The position numbers were made by a program, and so were the translations under genes. The notes under the pieces are model-generated. The model worked only from the letters and a program-made list of their open reading frames with translations. It made no database searches and was not told the DNA's origin. From Ciona savignyi (Eukaryota; Chordata; Ascidiacea; Phlebobranchia; Cionidae), in assembly GCA_000149265.1 (NCBI GenBank), contig CH003018.1, forward strand, positions 717,904 to 781,903: a stretch of DNA of 64,000 bases. The letters run 5' to 3'. Position 1 is the stretch's first letter, and each line of letters opens with the position of its first letter. Positions 36,301 to 45,975 of this stretch are shown here, piece by piece.

Positions 36301-39300
36301 CCTCCTGATGCTCTACAATAGAGACGCTCGCCGATCTTTCACCCCACCAGACCACTGGCTTTGCAAGTATGTTACTAATGTGTTTTTTGAAATGCGAAGA
36401 GTCAATCTGTAACCAGTAACTCGTTTAAGTTGTTTTTGCATAAAGAGAACAGTAGAATTTGTGTTTATTAGGCTTATTAGCAATTCTTATGTTTTTAATT
36501 TATGCTTAAATTTTCTTAACCTGTATTTACAGGGATGTGAAATCAAACACAATTCGATCAGAAGTTGAGAAATCACAGCAGCGCGGCAAACTTATTGTTG
36601 ATAAGATTCCATTCATGTTGCCCCATAAGGATCGTGTTCTTTTATTTCGCTCGTTTGTGACTGCTGATAAGTTAAAACTAGGTGGGTCTATAACATTTAC
36701 TATGTTTAATTTTTAATTTATATTTTATTGTGCACTGGGAGAACTACCAATACCAAACACACATATAGCATTATGGCGAATAAACATTATTCTGATTTTT
36801 TTGTTGAAAAATATTTTTAATGGTGTAACTGATGGGTATGTAAGTGATAAAAAATAAGGTCATATATGGCAATTTTTGCAGAAATTAATTACAAACCTAA
36901 AGTTGGATATAAAATGTTGTTGCTTGTTTTAAACTTTGAGTTTCTGAAATAATGTAATCTCAGGTATAAGGTCAGATAGTGAGCCGATGGTCCACATCCG
37001 CATACATCGCAGCCGATTGGTTGAGGATGGATTTGAACAACTCGCCGCAATGCAGGCCAATAGTTTGAAGGTCAAATAGACTTTTTATTTAAGTATTCAT
37101 GGAATGATTAAAACTGTACAGGACATATAAAAACTGACTGTAATGACAATATGGATTAAAATTCAGTTTTCTAAAATGTATAATTTCCAAAGAGGGCATC
37201 TTCAGTGTTTTTTTTTGGAAAGAATCTAATTGTAATTGCTAAGTAGTAATTGTGTCAAATGGCTGATTGCAGGGAGTTATCCGTGTGAAGTTCATCAATG
37301 ATTTGGGTTTGGATGAAGCTGGGATTGACCAAGATGGTGTGTTCAAGGAATTCCTTGAAGAAATTATCACCAAAGTATTTAATCCGGACATGAATTTGTT
37401 CAAGGTGGGAGAAGTCTGAATACTTTTATTATATTGAAGTTTTTCACATTCTGTCTACGATATTCTTTGCAATCATGTAAGATTGTTAGGAAATCAGTAA
37501 AATAAGATTAACTTAAATGAACTTTCAGGTAACTGCTGGGGGAGACATGAAGTTATACCCCTCACCACTTTCCCACCTGCAAGATCAGCATTTGCTTCTT
37601 TTCAACTTTGTCGGTAAAATACTTGGCAAAGCTATATATGAAGGTATCGTGCTGGACATACCATTTGCAAATTTCTTTCTCCGGAATTTACAGGGTCAGC
37701 AACATACTGCATTATACAGGTACCTTTATGCCTCTCGTTGACATTGATATTAAATGATTTACCAGTTTCTCATGTGATGTACATGTTTTATTTATTAGTT
37801 TGTATATTACACCTACATACATATACAAAACAAACAAAATGTTTAAAACAGCTAAAAAAGATAATAATGATAACTCTAAATGTAAGTTATAATCAATTTC
37901 ATGTTTATAATTAAGTGATTGTTATACAGCCCCATTGATGAACTTCCCTCCCTTGATCCTGAGTTTTACAAGAACCTCACGTGGATAAAACGTTATGAAG
38001 GAGATATAAGTGATCTGGACCTGACGTTCACGTATGAGGAGGATATTATGGGGAGTGTTCAATCGCATGAACTCATACCAGGTGGTGCCGCCACTCCTGT
38101 GACCAATGAAAACAGGTTTGAAATTAAAGTATTCTAGCGTCATTACACTCGAGGCTGATGTTTGTCTTTGATGCAACAGAATAATGTACATCCACACATT
38201 GGCTCACTACCGGCTGCACACACAAATTCTTCAACAAACCAAAGCGTTTATCAGTGGTTTTCGAGCAGTGATTCCAAAAAGTTGGACATCTATGTTTTCA
38301 GCACCTGAACTTCAACGACTGATATCTGGGGATAACGTTGATGTAGATTTAACTGATTTAAAGTGAGTAACGTTAAGTAATTTATGGGTGTTTCTGTCCC
38401 AAGTCTTGTGCATTTTATACACCTTTTTAACAAAATTCTATATTTAAGTGTTTTAGAATGGTTTAAAAGAAAGAATAAACTACAATATGTATTTTTGCAG
38501 TAATGGTTAGCATCACAAAAAATGCCATGTGCTGCAGGTACAGTTATAATGTATATTTGTTTTTTTCAATTAACATTAAGACAATGTCCAAGTGCATTAG
38601 TCACAAGCATGAAATTCGGATTTAGTCCAAGTCTTGCTCAAACGGCAAGACAACGTAATAAAATAAGATTTAACGAAACCTATAAAATAACCTTTATGTA
38701 ATACAATGCAATAACCCAACAGGAAGCATGTTGTTTATTACGGTGGGTTTCACTCCACTCATCGTGTTGTTCGATGGTTGTGGGATATTTTGGAGCGAGA
38801 TTATTCCTCCAGTGAACGATCAGCATTTCTTAAGTTCGTCACATCATGCTCGCGGCCACCGCTCCTAGGTTTCGTCCACCTACAGCCTCAGTTTTCCATC
38901 AGGTTCTTTGTTGAATAGTCTGCTACTTACACGGTTATATCTGTTATGTAAATAGAATTAATAGAATAGGATTTTCATGTTTTTTCTTCGTGAATTGGAA
39001 AACGCAATAGAAGTTATCACACGGAAAACCGTGTAGATACCTCGAGCGTATACCACGCACCGTCGCGTTACCGAAGCTAGTGTATTGTGTTATATACGTT
39101 TGAGACGTTTCTTCAATTTTTTATATAACCCATTAATTCACTGCTTTCAAGCAATCTTCCTAAAAGTTTTGTCCAAGGATGCAACTGACTAGCTTGCGAC
39201 CAGTATCGAACAACTCTTTAAAAGGCGAAGTACTAACCCACCAATCAATTCGGACGGTTTTAATACAATCAATAAAAAATAATAATCGTACCACCCAGGT

Positions 39301-39530
39301 GTGTGGAAGTACCAGATGACGAGGATACAGGGGACACTGTTGCAACTGTTCTGCGAGGATTCTTGCGATTGCCATCAAAATCGCGGCGCGCACATAATTA
39401 CAACCATCGTTTACCCACCGCTTCGACTTGTTTTAATCTGCTTAAGCTTCCAAACTACCCCAGCAAAGATGTGCTTCGAGATAAATTAAAACAAGCAATC
39501 GCAAATAACACCGGATTTGAATTGTCATAG
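30335..39530 (+). CDS. UBE3B: Ubiquitin-protein ligase E3B (HECT type)
   Basis: HECT E3 that accepts ubiquitin on a catalytic Cys and passes it to substrates. About 22 exons follow human UBE3B almost end to end. Exon 1 (30335-30474) gives [16 protein letters not shown] and an IQ motif [13 protein letters not shown], the calmodulin-binding site of the family. The middle has [35 protein letters not shown] and [11 protein letters not shown]. The HECT domain runs from about 37274 ([20 protein letters not shown]) to the end, with [30 protein letters not shown] and GFRAVIP. The final exon (39299-39530) holds the active-site Cys in [17 protein letters not shown] and ends NNTGFELS, like human. Between the IQ motif and the helical region exon 3 (31297-31757) adds a polar Ser/Thr/Asn-rich stretch absent from human. 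Introns hold SINEs and a hAT MITE. Confidence 0.96.
30928..31260 (+). repeat. Diverged tRNA-headed SINE copy
   Basis: Head 'gccgaatagcttgatggatt', then 'gttgcagatttgaagctgg', tail 'gataacttgaaaacgtgaat'. It lies in UBE3B intron 2. Confidence 0.7.
32959..33222 (+). repeat. tRNA-headed SINE copy, well preserved
   Basis: Begins 'gtccgataggttagtctggt', B-box-like 'aaaggttgcaggttcgaaac', ends 'cataaacatgaat...ctatcctt'-type tail. It is the clearest tRNA-like head in the window, in UBE3B intron 7. Part of the middle, between 'gtgtctttg' and 'aacccatagg', is deleted compared with other copies. Confidence 0.9.
34053..34100 (+). repeat. Left-end fragment of a hAT-type MITE
   Basis: The stretch ctggggtcggcaagcttttcg resembles the terminal repeat of the element at 14769-14986. 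No matching right end with a duplicated flank was found. Confidence 0.35.
34705..34976. mobile_element. hAT-type MITE (272 bp)
   Basis: The ends are CAGTGGTCTCCAACC and GGTTGAGGACCACTG, with internal 'gggccgcag' typical of hAT-Charlie-like ends. Flanks gctcagtg and gcttggtg match at 6 of 8 positions, so the insertion is older. It lies in a UBE3B intron. Confidence 0.75.
38960..39257 (-). repeat. Diverged tRNA-headed SINE copy
   Basis: Plus strand starts 'aatagaataggattttcatg' and ends at the degenerate head 'accaatcaattcgga'. It sits in the last UBE3B intron, directly before the exon carrying the catalytic Cys. Confidence 0.7.
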
Positions 39531-39749
39531 TTAAATAAGTTTTATTTATACGTGATTGTATGTTCTGTTGGGTTGAAAATTTAACCAACAATGTTGCAAC
39601 TTGTAATACGGTATACTTTATTTGCAAAAACGCAATGTTTCGCGTTCGTAAACGCTTTCATTCGTTTACTTGTTGTCAAATGATCGATCTTTTCCACCAG
39701 AGCGGTCAATAGATTAAATGATTGTATATTTTATACAATGCGGCTTTAT

Positions 39750-39755
39750 AATAAA
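39750..39755 (+). terminator. UBE3B polyadenylation signal
   Basis: AATAAA (in ttataataaaacc) 220 nt after the stop. Confidence 0.5.
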
Positions 39756-40034
39756 ACCTATTTTTTTACCCGCCTGGACGTATATAAAGCCTTTAACTTT
39801 GTTGTTTAAAATTGACCATTATTGTTGTCATAAAATGAATTGCCAACGTTTCTTTTCTTGTACAGTATTTCTCCTCAATATTGCAAAATGTTAATCTGTT
39901 TGAAGTATACAACACGGATGTGTTTTCTTCAATATCGCTTAGGTCAAAAGGTATTTTACAGAAACCGAAACAAACCCTCGATTGCCCGTGTAAAACGCTC
40001 CCTTGCGTGTTCGCGGGACAATCTAAGGATTGTA

Positions 40035-40090
40035 CGTTTGAAAATGCCCCTTGTTTTTTCCATTCACGGGCATAAACATGAATATCTTAT
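40035..40090 (+). repeat. SINE tail fragment
   Basis: The piece ccattcacgggcataaacat followed by gaatatc matches the 3' tail of the tRNA-headed SINE. The head is not recognisable. Confidence 0.55.
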
Positions 40091-40552
40091 CCGAAAACTA
40101 AGTTACGCTCTAACAAAATATTTTCCATCGACAAAATAGTTTACTATTGAACCACGTCATGACTATTGTGCTACATTTCCGCATTTTGTCGGTGTTCGGT
40201 GTTACAAATACACTTTTTGCCAGTGTTCAACTATATCGAGGGTGGGCTAACAAGTTTGGTTTGGTCTTATAGAAGCAACATAGTATAAATCATACATAAT
40301 AATAGTCTACACCAGTTGTCATTAGTTTTTTTATTACCCCTGTAATAAAGCTCACAAAAGTATATATTCGCCAAGTAAAACTGACGATTTTCCCTGTGAT
40401 AATTTGAATTCCTATCCTCATCTGCCAGTAGGCCTATAACCTATCCTATGGATTCCCCTACAATAAATTTAGTAGTTTTTGTGAAATTGATGTACACGTT
40501 GCGTCCCCTAAAATTCATAGCGCGAACCCCAGTTTGGGAAGCCCTTTCCTAT

Positions 40553-40703
40553 CCTACATCTGCACGGTTTTTATTAATGTTCTTTGCAAAAAATCCTACA
40601 TCTGCACGGTTTTTATTAATGTTCTTTGCAAAAAATCCTACATCTGCACGGTTTTTATTAATGTTCTTTGCAAAAAATCCCACATCTGCACGGTTTTTAT
40701 TAA
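40553..40703. repeat. 42-bp tandem repeat, left part
   Basis: Copies start at 40553, 40595, 40637 and 40679. The unit reads cctacatctgcacggttttt, then attaatgttctttgcaaaaa, then at. Copies 1-3 are essentially identical; copy 4 has one change (ccc for cct) and stops at the TTAA of 40700-40703, where the transposon begins. The array keeps an open frame only because 42 is divisible by 3. Confidence 0.95.
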
Positions 40704-40879
40704 AGGGGAACTGAAGTCAATTTTAAGAATATCTTAATTAATGGAAAAAACTACGCTGATTTCAAAAATCAAATCAGTTTCTTCCAATATTTTTTTGTTA
40801 AAGAGTTATGAGCAAAAATGCATTTCATTTTATGTTAGGGGATTTCCCGTATTACGTCATTGACGTTGTTGAGATTTCG
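40704..40879 (+). repeat. Left terminal inverted repeat (176 bp)
   Basis: Runs from AGGGGAACTG to GAGATTTCG and is mirrored at 45751-45926, with one difference seen (tcattgacg against tcactgacg). Confidence 0.95.
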
Positions 40880-40960
40880 CAACAACGGTGCGAGCCACTT
40901 CGACTAGTCACGTCGGTCGTCAGGCGTCAGTGACGCCTTTAGTGTAATGCTGAAGCGAGG

Positions 40961-41078
40961 CGTCAGCAACCGAAGCGTCAGGCTGGCGAACTCGTCAGCA
41001 ACCGAAGCGTCAGGCTGGCGAACTCGTCAGCAACCGAAGCGTCAGGCTGACGAACCCGTCAGCAACCGAAGCGTCAGT
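40961..41078 (+). repeat. 32-bp subterminal tandem array A
   Basis: About 3.6 copies of cagcaaccgaagcgtcaggc + tggcgaactcgt. The array is GC-rich compared with the AT-rich surroundings and opposed in orientation to array B. Confidence 0.9.
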
Positions 41079-41364
41079 GCTAGTTAAGAGTGACAGAGAT
41101 TTGAAATAGTAATAGATTGAGCCCGGAAAGTTAAAAAGTTAGACTATTCTGTATCATTACTACAACAGTATTTTCGAATCCTATTCTTGAATAGTTTTTA
41201 TTAATGTTTACCTCATTAGTTTGTTGTAGTTAAATTCACGATCCTGAGAGATTCGAATCCAAAATGATTGTATTTTTGTGTATGTAAGTGAGCGGTACCA
41301 TACAATACCGAGAAGACAACACTAAGAATGTACATCATGAACTTTAAACTTCTTGTTCGCAAAT

Positions 41365-41503
41365 CAAAAACAAATGGAAGAAACTCAAGGAAACGTATCA
41401 TGAATTCTGTGGCGGATTAAACAAATCTGGTGCAGCATCCCAAAAAGCTCTAGCTTGGCCATTTTTTGATGCAATGAACCGGATATTTGCATCAAGAAGC
41501 GTG
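41365..41503 (+). pseudogene. Myb/SANT-like DNA-binding domain fragment
   Basis: The plus strand reads KWKKLKETYHEFCGG then LNKSGAASQKALAWPFFDAM, then NRIFASRSV, followed by a donor gtaggt. The W..L...Y...NKSG...WPFFDAM pattern is that of the trihelix Myb/SANT-like domain often found in transposon accessory proteins. Neither a start nor a full downstream frame was found; later fragments (about 41821-41925, 42377-42435) may be further broken exons. Confidence 0.6.
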
Positions 41504-43480
41504 GTAGGTAGTTTTATCAACTATGGTACCAGGGTACTGTTTAAGTCCAGCAATTTAAAATACAGCAACATGTACTTATGGCTTACAGCTATTTGGTAAG
41601 GGTATTGTATGACTACCCCGATGCGACACATTTTCAGGTTCTTTTTCCGAGACTGTAAAAACTGTTTGGATGTTGGAAAAAGTGCTGGAAGTTGTGCCAT
41701 GTTTTTTAGAATATTGAAAAAGTGCCTTTTATTAGTGCCTGCATTTCTTACCCATAAATATTGTTACTTCTTTAATAGTACTGTAAAAGATTAACAGTTT
41801 GCACAAATTTAATTTTCTAGGCATGTGCGAGTGGAGGTGTTGAATATATCACCATGGATTCTGAACCTTTAACTGCAGCCACTGAACAATTTTTAGCAGT
41901 GAACCCCCATTACCACCGGTGAATGAAGATGAGGGCTGGCCCATCAGAAATGACCAAACAGACCAATGATATATTTATTTTAGAATCCATTGGTAAGTTT
42001 TATTCACTCCTATTATATTTATTTACTAAAGTAAATAGTTATACTACCTACCCGTATATTATCTAGTGTTTTGAATATGTTTATAATCATAACCTAACAT
42101 TCAATAAGCAATTTTCTTGAGAAGGCAGCTAAGTATTTATAAATTAAGGTACAGAGGCAAAAGCTCGTGATGAGAATAAGGGAACAGAAAATTAGCCTCA
42201 GTAGTTGGCTGGAGTGTCAGGTAATGATTTGTTTGGGCAGTGAGAGTTTATATCTAGGTCAATAGGGTCGAATAAAAAGGAGACATAGCCAGAAGGTACA
42301 CAACATAGAAAAATGCTCTTGCTTTAATTAAAATTTTTTTGTGTTGCTTTAATCACATATATTTTTTGGTTTCCAGCTAAAGAAGAGGGGGAGAAATGGG
42401 AGAAAATGTGCAAACTTCTGTCAGAGGAAGGATAGAGCACTGATTGCACAAGAAAATGAAAAATTTATTGATGCAGTTTGTGCATTAAAGTAATGTCATG
42501 CTGTGCACCAGTGCCTAACTTTTATTTAAATGTTGGACTTCATTTTTAATTCTGCCCAATACCTGGTTACTCACCCTTTTGCCAAATAGGTAACGTACAT
42601 GTCAAGTATTCTAATAAAATTCTGTTTATTAAATGCAAGTGTGTACAATGCAAATTTCGCCACAATACAATCGTACAGAAAACTGTGTTGCTTATGGGTG
42701 AGGGGCAAGTGGTCTGTCTGTTCAGTTTGCAATCTTGTAAGACATGCTTCTATTCTGTTTGGATTCAACTTTGGCTGTTGTTTGTTGATGACTTTGCTGC
42801 CTCCTAGTGAAAAGAAAATGTAATACTAAAATGCTTTTAGCGGAAATCACACGCATATATATATGTGTTCCACAAACCTTAAAGAAATCATTCCTTACAG
42901 CATACATGGATCTGCTGTCATTTGTGGCACCAGCATCACCATGTCACTCTTGCCACAAAATCAAATTTGTTTGATATGCTGGACCTAAATTGATATGTAA
43001 AAGTATAGATAGAACATCATACCTACAACAAAGCACTAGGTAATATAATAAATAATTCAATTCTACATATTGCAAGTCGAATGTATATATATAAGTACAC
43101 TAGTTGTGTTAACTGAAATTAGACTGGGCAGCAGGTCAGGTGATAAAGTAAAAGCGATTACATGCAGTTGACAATACAACACATCTCTGCTGCCTTGCCA
43201 CGCTATTCACACTCCTTGTGTTATAAGATATGATATGTATTAAATACTTAATCTAATAAATAAGAATGATGGTTTGGCACTTATCCCAGTATTGTTGGGA
43301 ATAATCTAACATTATTATGAAACAGATAATTTTAATGATAATTAAGAATACTTTATTGAGCTTGGTACTCTCTTTTCATCTTCTACACTAGCCTACTTTC
43401 AACAACAATCCACGGTACAAAATACAAATTATTAAATTACCGACATTCGCTAACGTGTTGGTTGCTTCCTACTCAGCTAA
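41504..43480. other. Interior of the transposon, left half
   Basis: AT-rich sequence with only short open frames. Possible broken exon pieces lie near 41821-41925 and 42377-42435; otherwise nothing recognisable. Confidence 0.5.
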
Positions 43481-43663
43481 GCCTGACGCTTCGGTTGCTG
43501 ACGGGTTCGCTAGCCTGACGCTTCGGTTGCTGACGGGTTCGCCAGCCTGACGCTTCGGTTGCTGACGGGTTCGCCAGCCTGACGCTTCGGTTGCTGACGG
43601 GTTCGTCAGCCTGACGCTTCGGTTGCTGACGGGTTCGCCAGCATGACGCTTCGGTTGCTGACG
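43481..43663 (-). repeat. 32-bp tandem array B, inverted relative to array A
   Basis: Six copies of gcctgacgcttcggttgctg + acgggttcgcca, the reverse complement of array A. The following 43664-43735 continues as the reverse complement of 40885-40960 (ctcgcttcaacattacacta..., gtgactagtcgaagtgg), so the symmetry extends beyond the array. Confidence 0.92.
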
Positions 43664-43744
43664 TCTCGCTTCAACATTACACTAAAGGCGTCACTGACGC
43701 CTGACGACTGACGTGACTAGTCGAAGTGGTTACAAGCCTTCCTC

Positions 43745-44158
43745 AGATTTCGTGCCTATATGCATTGTACACAATCATGTGCCAGTTTAGAGGTGAATTA
43801 ATAACAGAAGCGCCTGCAGGAGCGTTGTATTTTTGTTTTTTTTATGGAGACTTAGCATAACACTTGTCATATAGCCTAACTGAACCAATGTACGCGCGTG
43901 ACAGCTTACCTAAAGCGCGCTCATTCAGGCCTGCACGATCCTGGACCTAAGCTGAATGCTGAGGTATACAGGTCTCGTATTTAAATGACTTTAGAATAAT
44001 AAGTCCTAGCAATTTATATCATAAATCATAGAAGTGAAGACAGAACAAGAAAACTAGAACAGGAGGCAGTAAACTGTAACTGCCAGCAATTTATAGAAAT
44101 AAACCAGCCATCAATCAAAGATCAGACTATGCGGTGGGAACAGCCTATTTCTTTCATG
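43745..44158 (+). repeat. Inner inverted repeat, left arm
   Basis: Begins agatttcgtgcctatatgca and ends ...cagcctatttctttcatg. The same sequence appears reverse-complemented at 45344-45758 with scattered differences, more than between the outer terminal repeats. Confidence 0.9.
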
Positions 44159-44340
44159 ATTGTTGCTTTTCAATATATAGCTATAATCTGCAATATAGAC
44201 TAGCAATGTTATTATCAACCCCTAGGCTACAAACTGAGAAGTGTGAGGGATTTGGTATACATATGCATAGAAGTTGTAACTAATTTCTTTTGTTTTCTTC
44301 ATTTCTAGAGTAAATTTAAGTTAATGTTGTAACACTAAAA

Positions 44341-44701
44341 TGGATGACAGTTTTCAGCATTCTGGCATGGATGAAAGAAATTTTATTGTACACAATAAAA
44401 TAACACAAATTCAGTCATATGCGTTTAAACCAAGGAAAACGTCTGAAAGTATATCTTTGAAGATGCAAGCCCTATAGAAGAAAATGTTTATTTAGAAACA
44501 TTACCTATTGACATGACTTGGTGCCGTTGCAAAAACTGTATTCTTATGGACACACCGCAAGAATGTTTATGCTGCATGAATGTACATGCATTTGTACACA
44601 AAATAACACCACACTGGACTTGCACTACTAAAAGCCCTTATTTTTCAATTATCTACTTGGATAAAGAAGTTCTTGAACTTGCACTTGATGTACTGGGTTG
44701 A
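44341..44701 (+). pseudogene. P2X7 C-terminal-tail-like (ballast domain) ORF, frameshifted
   Basis: An ATG at 44341 gives MDDSFQHSGMDERNF...SYAFKPRKTSESIS, then the frame shifts near 44456 and continues EDASPIEENVYLETLPID, then MTWCRCKNC, ECLCCMN, and CTTKSPYFSIIYLDKEVLE, to a stop at 44701. The spacing WCxCxNC...CCxx...C(I/T)T...VL matches the zinc-binding intracellular tail domain of P2X7 receptors, which is also found alone in many invertebrate and transposon-linked proteins. No P2X channel part is present. The frameshift suggests the gene is broken, although a small intron cannot be excluded. Confidence 0.7.
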
Positions 44702-45021
44702 TCACTATGTTTAAAATCAGAATCAGAAAAATTAAAAACTGTTGGAACTGTATTTTTCACCAAGTGGTTTGTTTTCATCATCTTGGCCACTCCATTGGAG
44801 TCAAATACAATTTTACTATGATAATCCTTGTCACAAATATGTGCACTACACACTGCGGTTCTTTTTCCAGGTAGTTTAGAACGCTTGCATTGTTGTATCC
44901 ATCGCTTCATCTGTTTTTTGTCGTTGTGAGGAAATCGATGGAAGAGCACAGGTGGATTGGAATTTCGTGTGCTGTAATAGGAATTTGTACATCCCGGAGC
45001 AAAACAATATGCTCCAATCAC
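44653..45021 (-). CDS. THAP-type zinc-finger protein (122 aa)
   Basis: The start MIGAYCFAPGCTNSYY is followed by FHRFPHNDKK...RWIQQCKR, then CSAHICDKDY, then NTVPTVF. This is a complete THAP finger: C-x(4)-C, the invariant Trp, C-x2-H, and the AVPTIF-like box at its end. THAP fingers bind DNA in P-element and Kolobok transposases and in host factors. Here only the finger and a Ser-rich tail exist, ending at 44653 with no transposase domain. Its 3' end overlaps the opposite-strand P2X7-like ORF by about 50 bp. It may be a truncated transposase N-terminus or a stand-alone accessory protein. Confidence 0.85.
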   Translation of the reverse strand: MIGAYCFAPGCTNSYYSTRNSNPPVLFHRFPHNDKKQMKRWIQQCKRSKLPGKRTAVCSAHICDKDYHSKIVFDSNGVAKMMKTNHLVKNTVPTVFNFSDSDFKHSDQPSTSSASSRTSLSK

Positions 45022-45343
45022 TCTTCCTTCCTTCTCAGTGGCTTAACTTTAGGCATTTTACAATATCTAATAAAAAGAACTAAATTGGAAAAGTGGTATA
45101 TTCTTATTAACTTATTTGGGTAGTTAAGTACAGATCTATTATATATATTCTTCACTTACTTATCTGAGTGCTTGCTGTGTACTTATTGTCATACTACACA
45201 TTGGCTACTCAACTGTAGATTAACTGGTTTAAGCAATAAGTGGTATTCTCAACCAGTAGGCTAATGCTCAGTTTCAATAGCAGCAGACATTAAATGCACC
45301 ACATACGCAACAGCAAAACATTATACAAACAGCCAATGTAAAC

Positions 45344-45758
45344 CATGAAAGAAATAGGCTGTTCCCACCGCATAGTCTAATCTTTGATTGATGGCTGGTT
45401 TATTTATATAAATTACTGGAAGTTACAGTTTCATGCATTCTGTTATAGTTTTCTTGTTCTCTCTTCACTTTTATGATTTATGATATAAATTGCTAAGACT
45501 TATTATTCTAAAGTCATTTAAATACGAGACCTGTATACCTCAGCATTCAGCTTAGGTCCAGGACCGTGCAGGCCTTAATGACCGCGCTTAAAGTAAGCTG
45601 TCACCATGTACATTGGTTCAGTAAGGCTATATGACAAGTGTTATGCTAAGTCTCCATAAAAAAAACGAAAAAACAACGCTCCTGCAGGCGCCTTCTGTTA
45701 TTAATTCACCTCTAAACTGGCAACATGATTGTATACAATGCATATAGGCACGAAATCT
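45344..45758 (-). repeat. Inner inverted repeat, right arm
   Basis: Reverse complement of 43745-44158, running directly into the right outer terminal repeat at 45751. Confidence 0.9.
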
Positions 45759-45926
45759 CAACAACGTCAGTGACGTAATACGGGAAATCCCCTAACATAA
45801 AATGAAATGCATTTTTGCTCATAACTCTTTAACAAAAAAATATTGGAAGAAACTGATTTGATTTTTGAAATCAGCGTAGTTTTTTCCATTAATTAAGATA
45901 TTCTTAAAATTGACTTCAGTTCCCCT
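45751..45926 (-). repeat. Right terminal inverted repeat (176 bp)
   Basis: Ends ...ttgacttcagttcccct just before TTAA at 45927-45930. Confidence 0.95.
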
Positions 45927-45975
45927 TTAATGTTCTTTGCAAAAAATCCTACATCTGCACGGTTTTTATTAATGT
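45927..45975. repeat. 42-bp tandem repeat, right part
   Basis: Starts inside a unit at ttaatgttctttgcaaaaaa, completing the copy interrupted at 40703, then carries most of one more unit (45948-45975). This shows that the array existed before the transposon arrived. Confidence 0.93.

Larger units (their letters stand above)
39531..40552. other. Intergenic region downstream of UBE3B
   Basis: UBE3B 3' UTR with a polyA signal near 39750, then AT-rich sequence with a SINE tail fragment (about 40035-40090). No gene recognised. Confidence 0.55.
40704..45926. mobile_element. Composite Kolobok-like DNA transposon (5,223 bp)
   Basis: Terminal inverted repeats of 176 bp at 40704-40879 and 45751-45926 differ at one position by my reading. 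Both start AGGGGAACTGAAGTCAATTT. The element is flanked by TTAA at 40700-40703 and 45927-45930, and removing it restores an intact 42-bp repeat unit, which proves both ends and the target duplication. TTAA duplication is used by Kolobok and piggyBac; an internal THAP-finger ORF favours Kolobok. Inside are two opposed arrays of a 32-bp repeat, a Myb/SANT-like fragment, an inner inverted repeat of about 415 bp, a P2X7-tail-like ORF and the THAP ORF. No DDE transposase was recognised, so this copy is probably non-autonomous. The near-identical ends indicate recent movement. Confidence 0.9.

Noticed and set aside
40448-40737. Open frames with repeated TSARFLLMFFAKNP peptide
   Set aside because: They only reflect the 42-bp tandem DNA repeat, whose length is a multiple of 3; no start context or flanking coding sequence.
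40704-45926. piggyBac element
   Set aside because: TTAA duplication would fit, but the termini do not start CCY, and a THAP finger with long TIRs fits Kolobok better. No transposase core is present to decide absolutely.
40553-45975. CRISPR-like array
   Set aside because: The 32-bp and 42-bp repeats are head-to-tail tandem repeats without unique spacers, in an animal genome inside or beside a transposon.
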